From Algoriphagus sp. (GTDB taxonomy: Bacteria > Bacteroidota > Bacteroidia > Cytophagales > Cyclobacteriaceae): DNA of 32,942 nucleotides. The stretch lies in assembly GCF_029254265.1 (NCBI RefSeq), contig NZ_JAQWXX010000086.1:1-32942 (forward strand), written 5' to 3'. Positions 8,540-17,702 of the stretch are shown here, piece after piece. Numbering within the stretch: position 1 is the stretch's first letter; every line of letters begins with the position of its first letter. Below the pieces are notes generated by a model. That model was not told where the DNA came from and searched no databases. It saw only the letters and a list, made by a program, of their open reading frames with translations. Both the position numbers and the translations under genes were made by a program.

Positions 8540-8734
8540 TTAGCCTTTTACACCCACGAGTCGGAAAGGGAGCATGAAAAGATTTCGAACCAAGTCAAAT
8601 GATAGATCAATTGCAAAACCCAGCAAGCGGAAGGGTAAAAGCAAAAGCCAAACGATAGGGTATAGGATCAGTGCGATCAAAGCGATCGGCCAACAAATGA
8701 TAAAAAGGATGATCCAAAGTAAGAAGGTCAGCAT
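8540..8734 (-). CDS. Small hydrophobic membrane protein (64 aa)
   Basis: A 64-residue protein starting at the ATG at 8732-8734, mostly hydrophobic: two membrane segments (LLWIILFIICWPIALIALIL and VWLLLLPFRLLGFAIDL) and an internal near-repeat LPFRLLG and LPFRLVG. It lies 59 nt upstream of the sialidase start on the same strand. The composition is unlikely to be chance. Function unknown. Confidence 0.6.
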   Translation of the reverse strand: MLTFLLWIILFIICWPIALIALILYPIVWLLLLPFRLLGFAIDLSFDLVRNLFMLPFRLVGVKG

Positions 8735-8881
8735 AGGAATTTGGTTTCTTTCAGAGTTTCAATTTACGTTCCAATTCGAAAAACAGAGCAAATAGCGCTT
8801 TTTCGCGGGTTTAGGTTCAAAATGTGTTTGAAAATGAACACTTTTTTTAAGCTATCGGACGAAATGTATTTTGTGAGTTTT

Positions 8882-10345
8882 TTAATCCTTAGTGTTAAAA
8901 TATTTCCTCAAGGTGTACTCCGGCTGCCATTGATCGGGCTTTCGCTCGATTTTAGTATGATCGTATTCCAATGGTAAAATGGTTTCCGCGGTCCACTTTA
9001 CCGTGTCTCCAGCTAGTTTTTGTTCTCGATGCAGACTTACCTTCAGCTTGTTTAACTGATTAGATGATTCTGGATTTTCAGCTAAATTATTCAATTCTGA
9101 AGGATCATTTTTTAAGTTGAAAAGCTGAGTGAAATCTCGCTCCGGGTAACGGATTAATTTCCAATTGCCCTCTCGAATTGATCTGACTGTATGTCTGTAG
9201 GCGGTGAAAAGTGAACTCCGTATTTCATTTTTTTCTCCATTGAGGACCGGAACCAAACTTTGTCCATCGACATCTTTCGGGCTTGGAATATGGGCTAATT
9301 CAGCCAAAGTCGGGAACAAGTCATAGAGATATACAAAGGCTTCCGAAAGTTGATCTTTGGGAACTCCAGGGCCAGAAATGATCATTGGGACTTTGGTGCT
9401 GTGTTCATAAAGGTTTTGCTTTCCAAGCAGTCCATGCGAACCGATAGCCAAGCCATTATCTGCGGCGTAGACTATGATCGTGTTTTCGTAAAGGCCTTTT
9501 TCCTTCAGTGTGGAGATTAATTTCCCGACTTGATCATCCAGATGTGTAATCAGACTATAGTAGTCCGAAAGGATTTCTTTGACCACTTCAGGTTTCCTTG
9601 GCCAGTCAGTTAGATTTTCATCCCGTATATTCAATTGGTCAAATGCAAAGGGGTGAAGCGGCATAAAATTCTTCGGGAGTGAAATCTGAGCCGTATCATA
9701 TCGGCTTAAATAGTCAGTTTTCGGGGAATAGGGATCGTGGGGAACTGTGAAAGAAACGTATGCGAAAAAAGGGTTTTGTTGTTCTGAACTGGCATAATCT
9801 TCCAAAAATTCTTTCGCGACATCAGCAAATAAATCTGTGGAATAGCCCTTTTTCTCAGGCTCTGACAGTTTGCCATCAGCTTGTAAATCCCGAACGGAAA
9901 TGCTAAAGTGATCTGCCATTCCTCCGAGAAAGACATTTTTCCCTTTTTGAAAACTAGCCTCAAACATTTCTTTTTCATTATGCCATTTGCCGGTACCAAA
10001 GGTTTCATAGCCTTGCTTTGCAAAGTGCATGGGCATGGTTTCTTGACCTTCAAGTTTGTCTAGGACATGAAAAAGGCTTTTTCCAGAAAGCATCATTGCT
10101 CTGCTTGCTGCGCAGATGGCGCCGTGATTACCTCCCATCACGTAGGCGTTTGTAAATCGAGTTCCGACTTTTGCCAATTCATCAATGTTTGGAGTTTTCA
10201 ACACAGGATTACCTGAAATTCCCAGCGCATCAGCCCGCTGATCATCTGCAAAAATGAATAGGATGTTGGGCTTTTGCTTGGGCTTTTCTGCGCAACTCAA
10301 GCTCAGTGTTGAAATTAGGAAAATCAGAAAAAAGAGATTTTTCAT
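8882..10345 (-). CDS. S1-family sulfatase, lipoprotein
   Basis: A 487-residue arylsulfatase-like enzyme. The signal peptide ends in a lipobox (LSLSC, Cys18), so it is likely membrane anchored. NILFIFADDQRADALG (from residue 27) supplies the Asp-Asp metal ligands. CAASR (Cys78-Arg82) is the formylglycine signature, with Cys78 the residue to be converted by a sulfatase-maturing enzyme. GTGKWH (around 117-122) and YAADNGLAIGSHGLLGKQ complete the active-site pattern, the latter with the Asp-Asn metal ligands. It removes sulfate from a carbohydrate outside the cytoplasm. It heads the minus-strand unit with the small membrane protein and the GH33 sialidase, suggesting attack on sulfated, sialylated glycans. 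Divergent from the TonB receptor. Confidence 0.93.
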   Translation of the reverse strand: MKNLFFLIFLISTLSLSCAEKPKQKPNILFIFADDQRADALGISGNPVLKTPNIDELAKVGTRFTNAYVMGGNHGAICAASRAMMLSGKSLFHVLDKLEGQETMPMHFAKQGYETFGTGKWHNEKEMFEASFQKGKNVFLGGMADHFSISVRDLQADGKLSEPEKKGYSTDLFADVAKEFLEDYASSEQQNPFFAYVSFTVPHDPYSPKTDYLSRYDTAQISLPKNFMPLHPFAFDQLNIRDENLTDWPRKPEVVKEILSDYYSLITHLDDQVGKLISTLKEKGLYENTIIVYAADNGLAIGSHGLLGKQNLYEHSTKVPMIISGPGVPKDQLSEAFVYLYDLFPTLAELAHIPSPKDVDGQSLVPVLNGEKNEIRSSLFTAYRHTVRSIREGNWKLIRYPERDFTQLFNLKNDPSELNNLAENPESSNQLNKLKVSLHREQKLAGDTVKWTAETILPLEYDHTKIERKPDQWQPEYTLRKYFNTKD

Positions 10346-10438
10346 CTGTTTATAATTTGATTTTTATAGGTCATATGGAATCTCGCATTGTTGATAATCA
10401 TCCCTCTGTGTGTCGAATACGACATGCTCGATTTCATG
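10342..10438 (-). promoter_or_regulatory. Sulfatase leader, paralogous to the esterase-operon leader
   Basis: It carries the same 31-nt start-proximal block and 37-nt distal block as 3341-3465 but without the palindromes, so it looks like the uninterrupted form. A common regulator or RNA-level control of the two operons is inferred. Confidence 0.6.
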
Positions 10439-10541
10439 GCACAAGGGATTGATTTTTAAAAGTTAACACTTCTGTAGAATAACTGACCAGAACCTCATTT
10501 TCTGCTATCTTAATTTTATTAAGATTTTTTCTAAATAAGAC

Positions 10542-10572
10542 TTGTTTAGAATTATTCTAGCTAGTAGGTTTG
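10542..10572 (+). promoter_or_regulatory. Bacteroidetes-type promoter for the TonB receptor
   Basis: TTG (10542-10544), 20 nt, then TAGGTTTG (10565-10572), an exact TAnnTTTG -7 element. This is 40 nt before the receptor ATG. Confidence 0.6.
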
Positions 10573-10612
10573 CATCGTTATTTAAAAATGGTCTAAATAA
10601 AAGCTAATAAAA

Positions 10613-13039
10613 ATGAGAGTAGTTTATTCTATCCTTTTCACATACTTCTTATCGCTAAATTTTGGATTTGCGCAGCGAAACGCAGTTCAGGGTAAGGTCC
10701 TTGATCAATACCAAAAACCTGTTGAGGGTGTCTCGATTGTAGTAGAAGGGACTGTGAGAGGGGTGCAGTCTGACCAAAATGGAAATTACGTTTTGAAAGA
10801 TTTGCCAGCAGGAACCTATGAACTGAAGGCAAGTATGATTGGATTTAAAGCTCAATTAATTTCTTTTTCGATTGGGAAAGAGGAAGTAAAAGAGGTTGAC
10901 TTTGCGCTTATAGATGATGATATCTGGCTGGAGTCATTTGAATTGATGGCAAGCAGAGGAATGAACGGACAGGGCCGACTTCCAGAAGTGGAGGATTTCC
11001 GAATCAATGCCGGTCGTAAGAATGAGGTGATACGTCTGGGAGAGATAGATGCCAACTTAGCGATGAATAATAGCCGACAGATCTTTGGACGTACGCCTGG
11101 TATTTCCATCTGGGAAAATGACGGTTCAGGAATTCAACTTGGCGTCGCATCAAGAGGATTGAGTCCAAACAGGTCTTGGGAATTCAATGTCCGAATGAAT
11201 GGCTACGATATCACTCCGGATCCAATGGGCTACCCAGAAGCTTATTTCACTCCTCCAATGGAAGTCGTGGAAAATATCGAAATCATCCGTGGAGCATCTT
11301 CACTTCAATACGGCCCGCAGTTTGGAGGACTAATGAATTTTGTTTTGAGAAAACCAGATCCATCCACTCGGTTTACTGCAGAGACGATTAATACTGTCGG
11401 GAGTAATGGGCTTTTTAGCACCTTCAATTACATCGGAGGAACCGAAGGCAAGTGGGATTATACTGCTTATTACCAAAAACGAAGAGGAAATGGTTGGAGG
11501 GAAAATGGGTTTTTCAACACGGATCATGCGCATCTCGAAGTTAATTATGCAGTTAGTAACCGTTTGAAAATTGGTACTGAAATGACCTATATGACTACCG
11601 AAAGTCAGCAGCCAGGCGGTTTGACGGATGCACAATTTGCAGAAGACCCAAGTCAAAGCAACCGCTCAAGAAATTGGTTTAGTACACCTTGGTTTATTCC
11701 TTCACTAAATGCCGACTACATCGTAAGCCCAAAAACAAAGTTAAATTTCAAGGCTTTTGGTACTATCGCAGAGCGAAACAGTGTAGGTTTTGTGCAGGCA
11801 ATTACGGCAGAGGATGATTTGGGAAATCGGCAAGTGGATCGGGATCTTTACCATACTTTTGGAACCGAATTGAGACTAAGTACAGCATATTCACTTTTTG
11901 GAAAAGAGCATAATCTGGTAGCCGGATACCGTTTCTATCAAGGAAATATCGATCGAAATCAACGTGGAGTAGGTGATGCTGGGACGGATATGAACTTTGA
12001 TTTGGTGGAAGAAAGCTATCCCCGAGATTTGGATTTTGATAATGTGAATCATGCGGCTTTTGTAGAAAACATGTTTAATGTCACAAACAAGCTGTTGCTT
12101 ACGGCAGGTCTTAGATTAGAACATATTTCTTCGAATATGGAAGGGATTTTGAATACCGTAAATGGAGTTCCTCAGCTTTTGACTCCAGAAACACGAAGCA
12201 GAGCTTTTGCCTTACTTGGTTTTGGTGGTGAATATCACCTGACTAAAACAACTGAGCTCTATACCAATTTCTCCCAAGCTTATCGGCCGGTTTTGATTTC
12301 GGATTTGACTCCTCCAGCGACTACGGATGTGATTGATCCCAATCTTCAGGATGCTAGCGGTTTTAATTTTGATTTTGGATACCGGGGAAATATCGGCTCG
12401 TTCTTGAATTTTGATGCAAGCTTCTTTTATCTGAATTATACAGATCGAATTGGAACAATTACCCAAACTGCAGCCGATGGGAGCAGATTCCAATTCCGAA
12501 CTAATCTTGGAACGTCGGTAAGTCAAGGCTTAGAGGCTTTTGTGGAGTTTGATCCGATTACTGCTTTTGTTGGAAATTCGACCATTGGTTATATCCATCT
12601 TTTTGCATCACTCGCTTATGTGAATGCCGAGTATCAGGATTTTGAGAGAACAAGCATAGTGAATGGAGAAATCGTTACCAATAATCTTGCAGGTAACCGG
12701 GTAGAAAATGCACCAAGAAAAATTAATCGCTACGGGGCAACGTATCGATTCAAGGATTTTTCCATGACATGGCAACTAAGTGATATCGGAGAAGCTTTCT
12801 CAGATGCAACGAACTCAGTCGAACCAAATGCAGCAGCGACCTCAGGGTTGATTCCAGCATATTCGGTTCAGGATTTGTCAGCAGGATATACCTTTAAGAA
12901 GAAGTACAGCTTGAAGTCAGGAGTAAATAATTTGACTGATGCGAGCTATTTTACCAGAAGGGCAGGAGGCTATCCAGGACCGGGAATCATGCCAGCTGAT
13001 GGACGAACTTTCTATATGACTTTTGGGGTGAAGTTTTAA
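10613..13039 (+). CDS. TonB-dependent outer-membrane receptor, FecA-like
   Basis: An 808-residue receptor with a signal peptide (through FAQR, about residue 22). It has a carboxypeptidase-regulatory-like domain (about 22-105: VQGKVLDQYQKPVEGVSIVV then GNYVLKDLPAGTYELKAS) and a plug (about 140-250). The plug contains TPGISIWENDGSGIQ, the SRGLSPNRSWEFNVR motif and IEIIRGASSLQYGPQFGG, which resemble the Fe(III)-dicitrate (FecA) group. A 22-strand-type barrel ends in FYMTFGVKF with the terminal Phe. It imports a siderophore- or citrate-type ligand using TonB energy. No SusD partner follows, and the closest homologues being iron receptors argues against it being the glycan importer of the adjacent operon. 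No FecI/FecR pair is next to it. Confidence 0.92.
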   Translation: MRVVYSILFTYFLSLNFGFAQRNAVQGKVLDQYQKPVEGVSIVVEGTVRGVQSDQNGNYVLKDLPAGTYELKASMIGFKAQLISFSIGKEEVKEVDFALIDDDIWLESFELMASRGMNGQGRLPEVEDFRINAGRKNEVIRLGEIDANLAMNNSRQIFGRTPGISIWENDGSGIQLGVASRGLSPNRSWEFNVRMNGYDITPDPMGYPEAYFTPPMEVVENIEIIRGASSLQYGPQFGGLMNFVLRKPDPSTRFTAETINTVGSNGLFSTFNYIGGTEGKWDYTAYYQKRRGNGWRENGFFNTDHAHLEVNYAVSNRLKIGTEMTYMTTESQQPGGLTDAQFAEDPSQSNRSRNWFSTPWFIPSLNADYIVSPKTKLNFKAFGTIAERNSVGFVQAITAEDDLGNRQVDRDLYHTFGTELRLSTAYSLFGKEHNLVAGYRFYQGNIDRNQRGVGDAGTDMNFDLVEESYPRDLDFDNVNHAAFVENMFNVTNKLLLTAGLRLEHISSNMEGILNTVNGVPQLLTPETRSRAFALLGFGGEYHLTKTTELYTNFSQAYRPVLISDLTPPATTDVIDPNLQDASGFNFDFGYRGNIGSFLNFDASFFYLNYTDRIGTITQTAADGSRFQFRTNLGTSVSQGLEAFVEFDPITAFVGNSTIGYIHLFASLAYVNAEYQDFERTSIVNGEIVTNNLAGNRVENAPRKINRYGATYRFKDFSMTWQLSDIGEAFSDATNSVEPNAAATSGLIPAYSVQDLSAGYTFKKKYSLKSGVNNLTDASYFTRRAGGYPGPGIMPADGRTFYMTFGVKF

Positions 13040-13057
13040 AAGTTTGAAAAGGAGAAA

Positions 13058-13089
13058 CAAAAAAGCAAGGATAAATCCTTGCTTTTTTG
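13058..13089. terminator. Bidirectional intrinsic terminator
   Basis: A 15-bp stem (CAAAAAAGCAAGGAT at 13058-13072 paired with ATCCTTGCTTTTTTG at 13075-13089) with A/T tracts on both sides. It sits between the convergent TonB receptor and XRE regulator genes. Confidence 0.85.
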
Positions 13090-13116
13090 TTTTATTCAAA
13101 CTGATTTGAGAGTGGT

Positions 13117-13311
13117 TTAAATTTCAAACAGGAATATCTGCTCAATTGGGAGTTCGAAAAGCTGAGCCATCTTAAATGCAGTGGGCAAACTTGGGTCAAA
13201 TTTTTCTTTTTCGATCGCATTGATCGTTTGCCTTGAGACTCCGATGATTTCTGCCAAATCTTCTTGAGTCATTCCCTTTGCGGTACGTAAATCTCTGATA
13301 CGATTTTTCAT
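13117..13311 (-). CDS. XRE-family (Cro/C1-type) transcriptional regulator, short
   Basis: A 64-residue one-domain helix-turn-helix protein: GMTQEDLAEIIGVSRQTINA is the HTH (about 13-32), followed by IEKEKFDPSLPTAFKMA. It belongs to the small YozG-like group that often pairs with a membrane protein. Its ATG overlaps the stop of the upstream membrane-protein gene by 4 nt (ATGA at 13308-13311), so the pair is co-translated. It probably represses its own operon through the operator at 13716-13757. Confidence 0.9.
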   Translation of the reverse strand: MKNRIRDLRTAKGMTQEDLAEIIGVSRQTINAIEKEKFDPSLPTAFKMAQLFELPIEQIFLFEI

Positions 13312-13709
13312 TTGTAGCGTCTTGTATTGATGAGCATAGATACCAAATAAGTGATACCAATAAACATGACCAAAAAGCCTATGTCAGCATCAAATGGGAT
13401 GAGATTCTGTTGGTCAAGAAGGGAGAATGTCAGTCCTACCACTACTGCAAGACCAAGGGAAATGGCCATGCTCTCCAAGTGGATTTTCTTTTCCAACTCA
13501 TCGAAGTGATTGAAAAGGTCCCGGTTGGCTAGGATCATTAAAATCCCATTGGCAAGATTTACAATAATCGCAAAAGCGGTCAGAAAGGGATGTCCATCCC
13601 AAATGAATTCTGGGCCAAAGGTTGCAATCGCCATCGTAGCAACCCATGACCAGGTCCAGACCGCTAATTTTTTTACTCGTTTGTTTCGTTCCAATTTCAT
13701 CGTTTCCAT
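13308..13709 (-). CDS. Small four-helix membrane protein paired with XRE regulator
   Basis: A 133-residue protein starting METMKLERNKRVKK, with about four hydrophobic helices: WTWSWVATMAIATFG, FAIIVNLANGILMIL, ISLGLAVVVGLTFSL and IGFLVMFIGITYLVSML. I do not recognise a named family. The arrangement of membrane protein followed by an overlapping YozG-like regulator is common in bacteria and suggests a stress- or envelope-responsive pair. Translation could also begin at the second Met (residue 4). Confidence 0.75.
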   Translation of the reverse strand: METMKLERNKRVKKLAVWTWSWVATMAIATFGPEFIWDGHPFLTAFAIIVNLANGILMILANRDLFNHFDELEKKIHLESMAISLGLAVVVGLTFSLLDQQNLIPFDADIGFLVMFIGITYLVSMLINTRRYK

Positions 13710-13715
13710 GTTGTT

Positions 13716-13763
13716 TTTGTAAAGTTGACTTTACAAATGTAAATAAGACTTTACAAAAGTCAA
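13716..13763 (-). promoter_or_regulatory. Promoter and probable XRE operator
   Basis: Read on the minus strand: TTG (plus 13761-13763), 19 nt, TACATTTG (plus 13734-13741), a perfect Bacteroidetes promoter. Overlapping it is an inverted repeat TTTGTAAAGT, 2 nt, ACTTTACAAA (13716-13737). A second ACTTTACAAA half-site lies at 13748-13757, exactly 20 bp away. This fits cooperative autorepression by the XRE protein. Confidence 0.7.
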
Positions 13764-13820
13764 GTTTTATTTACATTTTTTTCCAAATCTTTTTAAAATG
13801 AGTTTTGTCAGGAAGGAGAA

Positions 13821-14666
13821 TTAGTGGCTTATCAATCGAGCGACCACGATGCCTGATTGAGATTTATTAGCTGCTAGGTAGTCAGCAAGTGGTTTTTCTG
13901 ATATTTCCACCTGCATACTCTTAGAACTGGCATGAAGCAGATGGATTCTGCCGTTTTTTTCAATAGCAAATCCGGTGTGCACAATATCCAGATTTGGCAT
14001 CGAGGTGGTGATGGCAATCAGGTCACCAGATTGGATGTTCTTTTCCAATTTGCTGATTTCAGCTTTTGGGAGGTAGAAATAGCTTCGGTCTTTGATAGCA
14101 GTTTCAGTCGTTTTGATTTCAGTGAGGTTTACCGGATCAGCTAATTGTCTGTAGAACTTTGGATTTTCTGACATAAAAGAAGGCGTATTTGGATAGGGAG
14201 ACCCACCGATTTCTTGGGTGATATCTTTCAAAATCCTCTTTTTCTCATTTTCATAGATCCAATCCGAAAAGTAGTGCAAGCGGGAGGGATAGCCTTCGTT
14301 TTTGCCTGTTCGATATCTGAGGTTTTCTAACTCTTTTTTAAAGTCTCCAAAAGTGTATTTTCCACCTTTCTTCAATCTGGTCAATGTCACCACCGATTCC
14401 ACAAAAGTGGTGCAATCGACTCCTTGTAAATCAATCACTAATTGCTCCGGCCCGGGTAGTTCCAGTGTTTTTTCGACGTATGGAGTTTCAAGAAACCATT
14501 GCCCGATTTCTGTATTAAGCTGGTTTGGAGACTTGCCAGAATAGTTGTCTTCAGCGAGTTTGGCTAGAAAATCTTCTAGTTTTTCGCGGCTTTCAAGCGT
14601 GCAGACGGTTTGGGCTTTGGAAAAAATCGGGAAGAGAAGAAATATAAAGATGATATATGATTTCAA
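13821..14666 (-). CDS. DUF1460 / N-acetylmuramoyl-L-alanine amidase-like exported protein
   Basis: A 281-residue protein with a signal peptide (through SKAQT, about residue 19) that starts at TTG (14664-14666). No in-frame ATG occurs near the start, and the signal peptide supports this unusual start. The motif VDCTTFVE has the catalytic Cys85, and LDIVHTGFA has His230, as in the NlpC/P60-like papain fold of DUF1460 (PF07313). Homologues cleave peptidoglycan-derived amides or peptides in the periplasm. It is monocistronic, downstream of nothing obvious on the same strand. Confidence 0.85.
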   Translation of the reverse strand: MKSYIIFIFLLFPIFSKAQTVCTLESREKLEDFLAKLAEDNYSGKSPNQLNTEIGQWFLETPYVEKTLELPGPEQLVIDLQGVDCTTFVESVVTLTRLKKGGKYTFGDFKKELENLRYRTGKNEGYPSRLHYFSDWIYENEKKRILKDITQEIGGSPYPNTPSFMSENPKFYRQLADPVNLTEIKTTETAIKDRSYFYLPKAEISKLEKNIQSGDLIAITTSMPNLDIVHTGFAIEKNGRIHLLHASSKSMQVEISEKPLADYLAANKSQSGIVVARLISH

Positions 14667-15218
14667 TTTACTAGTCTTTTATTTGATCAGGAAATTAGGA
14701 TAAATTTTTAGGGTGATCAGTCTTTTACAATAAAAATAGCTTTTCCATTTGAGAATAAAGCCTTTGAGAGCTCCCTCTTTTATTGAATGCTAAAAGGCAG
14801 GAAATTTAATTTGAGAGGTTTTCAAGGGGAATCATCCTTCAGGATTTTAAAGAATTTAATACTTGGCAGTTACTTTCATTTATTTGCCCGAGTCGATCAT
14901 TTTGAAGTCACAAATAGATAGGATATGATTTGTCGTGTTTTAAGTATTCTAAAGTATTTGAGAATTTCATTTCAGATCAAGTTTTTTGATTTCAGTTTTT
15001 TTAAAAATATTGTTTTATCCTTACTATCCTTAGAGTACCTTTGAAACTGAAAGCTTATCACTACCTCACTATTCAGCCGAGAAACTGATGATTACCCTCA
15101 TAGTTATAGGTGTAATTTAAAAATGTACCTATAATTATTCTGCCCAATTTATAATCACCCTTTGTAATTCGGGCATTCAAGGTTAGCAAACCGTGGGGTA
15201 GTAATCGGGAAATTATTC
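14667..15218 (+). promoter_or_regulatory. 552-nt upstream region of the glycan cluster, with promoter and inverted repeat
   Basis: No gene is seen. A TACCTTTG element (15036-15043) with TTG 23 nt upstream (15010-15012) is a plausible promoter. In the resulting leader, TTATAGGT (15104-15111) and ACCTATAA (15127-15134) form an 8-bp inverted repeat with a 15-nt loop, a possible RNA hairpin or operator. The spacer is longer than usual, so the promoter call is tentative. Confidence 0.4.
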
Positions 15219-16043
15219 ATGAAAAAAATCTGGAAAGAGTTAAATATCGTAAAAGATATTTTCGCATTGACCTTCGCCTCACCATACACCTTTTGGGAAA
15301 AGTGTAGTTTGTTGAAAGTACAGCTCATCTCTTACCTAGCTTTAAAGTTCAAGGTTAAGAATAAGATAGCTACAACAAGCTTGATGGGAATGAAAGTAAG
15401 TTTCTATGGCCATTTCAATCTATTATATCTTATCAAAGAGATTTTTCTGCTTGGTGAGTATAAGATTCAATCATCTGATGAGTTTCCTGTTATTATCGAC
15501 TGTGGCGCAAACATCGGATTGAGTGTGCTTTATTTCAAAAAAATTCATCCAGGCTGTAAGATATTAGCTTTTGAGCCAAATCCAGATGTATATGCTTTGC
15601 TAAAGAAGAATGTAGCTCAAAATAAACTTGAAAATGTTGAAATATATAATCTCTGCCTTTCCAGTTCGGAAGGGGATATAGAGTTTCATTTGGATGAAAA
15701 TTTCGGGTCTATGCAAGGGTCTGTTTTGTTGGGAAGAGGAGGCACAAGGAAGATTAAAGTCAAATCGGTACAGCTATCCTCTTTTATTGAAGGAAATATT
15801 GACCTAGTAAAAATGGATATAGAAGGTGCGGAGTTAGTGGTGATCGATGAATTAATTCGCAGTGGGAAAGTTAATTTTGTACAAAATTTTCTGATCGAAT
15901 ATCATCATAATATTCCTGGGCAAAAAACCGGTTTGGGAGCATTTATCAGTCAATTTGAAAACCATGGATTTCGTTTGAATCTTAGATCAAGGTTCAATGA
16001 CCAAGGAGAGTTTCAAGATGTGTTTCTTAATCTTTACCAATAA
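15219..16043 (+). CDS. FkbM-family SAM-dependent methyltransferase
   Basis: A 274-residue cytoplasmic protein. Motif I is VIIDCGANIGLSVLYFKK (about 89-106), with FEPNPDVYALLKKNV as the acidic post-motif. IDLVKMDIEGAELVVI (about 205-220) is the FkbM signature region with the DIEGAE motif. Such enzymes O-methylate sugars of capsule, O-antigen or secondary metabolites. First gene of a four-gene plus-strand glycan cluster. Ten bases separate its stop from the start of the broken glycosyltransferase gene. Confidence 0.88.
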   Translation: MKKIWKELNIVKDIFALTFASPYTFWEKCSLLKVQLISYLALKFKVKNKIATTSLMGMKVSFYGHFNLLYLIKEIFLLGEYKIQSSDEFPVIIDCGANIGLSVLYFKKIHPGCKILAFEPNPDVYALLKKNVAQNKLENVEIYNLCLSSSEGDIEFHLDENFGSMQGSVLLGRGGTRKIKVKSVQLSSFIEGNIDLVKMDIEGAELVVIDELIRSGKVNFVQNFLIEYHHNIPGQKTGLGAFISQFENHGFRLNLRSRFNDQGEFQDVFLNLYQ

Positions 16044-16053
16044 GCTAAAAGAC

Positions 16054-16983
16054 ATGAAATTGACCACGTTGTTAGTTTGTTATAATCAGGTAAACTACAT
16101 AGATCAGTGATTGGATGGAATACTGATTCAGCGTTTTACTGAGGATATGGAGATTGTGGTTGCTGATGATTATTCTAAGGATGGTACGTTGGAAAGAATC
16201 AAGGAGCGCTTGAAATTTGTTGATATTCCTGTTTATTATTTAGATAGTGAGAAAAATCTAGGTTTGGGTAAAAACTATTTAAGAGGGATTTCTGCTTGCA
16301 AAGGCGAATATGTGGCCATACTAGAAGGGGATGATTATTGGACTGACCCAGAAAGGTTGAGGAAGCATGTGAATTTTTTAGATCATCAAGATCAGTGTCC
16401 CATGAGTTTCAACCCCTTTAAGATCTATCATGAAGAGGAAAAGGAGTTGGTTTCTACCTTTTCAAGTAAGGAAAAAAAAATGAACTACTATGGGCCAAAG
16501 ACTTTGATTCATTATAATTTGATTGGCAATTTATCGGCTTGTGTATTTAGAAGCTCTATGCTGAATAATATTCCAAAGGAATGGTTTGAATACAATATTA
16601 CTGATTGGTTTTTAGGTATTGCTTTGGCTGAAATTGGTCCAGTGGCACAGTTTAGCGAAGAGATGTCCGTCTACAGGGTAAGTGCCAAAGGACTTTGGTC
16701 CCGACATTCGAAGCAAATCAAAGCAACAGAGAAAGAAAATTTAAGTTATACCTATGACAGGATGCTTGGTTATAGGTTTACGAGGGAGTTTTTTGGTTAT
16801 CGATTGACTTCAAAAGTAAAAAACAAGAGAGATCTGTGGATTGAGAAAGTGCCAGGAATACCTAATCGACTTATTATTCGATTATTTTCACAGGGGGTTA
16901 TTTTTCGCTTAAGCAATCTTATAGCACAAGTGGTTCCATTAAAAATGATTAAAAGAGATGTTGAATTATATAAAGCATTTTAA
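16054..16983 (+). pseudogene. Family 2 glycosyltransferase with in-frame TGA at codon 19
   Basis: Reading from the ATG at 16054 gives MKLTTLLVCYNQVNYIDQ, the expected first beta strand of a GT-A glycosyltransferase. A TGA follows (16108-16110), and the same frame continues with LDGILIQRFT, VADDYSKDGTLE and LEGDDYWTDPE to 16983. Most relatives have Ser at the TGA position, one base away (TCA). The open part (TTG at 16111, 290 residues) would lack the nucleotide-sugar-binding N-terminus, so it is unlikely to work alone. It is either a recent nonsense mutation, a sequencing error, or unusual readthrough. The rest of the frame looks intact, which argues that the change is recent. Confidence 0.8.
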
Positions 16984-17701
16984 AAAATCTCTAGGACTTT
17001 CAAGGGACGTTTTTTTCAAACAAGGAGAAGCAAAGTCCTTCGAGGAGATACAAAAGAGTGGTAGTCGAACGGATGTAATCAATGTGTTATTGTCTAGATT
17101 CGATAGGCCTACCTACTATTTGGAGGTAGGTGTTAGAGATCCTCGTGATAATTTTCTTAAAATCGAATCCAAAAATAGGTATAGTGTAGACCCTGGACTA
17201 GAAGTGGAAGAAAATCTGGCAGATTTCAAGTGCACTAGTGACAAGTTTTTTGAAGGCATGAAGCAAGGGGAATGGCGAAGCCTTCCTGATAAGTTTGATG
17301 TGATCTTTATTGATGGGCTACACATTGCAGAGCAGGTAGATCGAGATATTGCAAATGCCCTAGAAGTGTTATCAGAAGATGGGTTTCTCGTATTACACGA
17401 TTGTAATCCTCCTACTCAATGGCATGCTCGAGAGGCGTTTAATTTTTTTCGTTCGCCTGCTGGAGTTCATTGGAACGGGACGACTTGGAAGGCTTTCGTC
17501 AAGTGGAGAAAAAACAAGTCATTTTATTCTTTTTGTGTGGATACTGATTGGGGAGTTGGTGTCATATCCAAGCATTTCCAAATGGGGAAGGCCCTAGAGC
17601 TTGATACTGAGTTTTACGAGTATAAGCTTTTGGAAACTAAAAGAGAAGAGGTACTCAATCTTATTAGCTTTGAAAATTTTATTCAACTAACCGATAAATA
17701 A
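16958..17701 (+). CDS. Class I SAM-dependent methyltransferase (Methyltransf_24-like)
   Basis: A 247-residue protein whose ATG lies inside the end of the glycosyltransferase frame (26-nt overlap). YYLEVGVRDPRDNFLKIES replaces the usual motif I. FDVIFIDGLHIAEQVDRDI (about 112-130) and GFLVLHDCNPPTQWHA are typical of the Methyltransf_24 group that modifies sugars or rhamnosyl units. Its position in the cluster suggests glycan modification. No membrane segments. Confidence 0.8.
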   Translation: MLNYIKHFKKSLGLSRDVFFKQGEAKSFEEIQKSGSRTDVINVLLSRFDRPTYYLEVGVRDPRDNFLKIESKNRYSVDPGLEVEENLADFKCTSDKFFEGMKQGEWRSLPDKFDVIFIDGLHIAEQVDRDIANALEVLSEDGFLVLHDCNPPTQWHAREAFNFFRSPAGVHWNGTTWKAFVKWRKNKSFYSFCVDTDWGVGVISKHFQMGKALELDTEFYEYKLLETKREEVLNLISFENFIQLTDK

Positions 17702-17702
17702 T

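Noticed and set aside
10613..13039. Idea that the TonB receptor is a SusC-type glycan importer of the neighbouring sulfatase operon.
   Set aside because: No SusD follows and the plug motifs resemble the FecA iron-citrate group.
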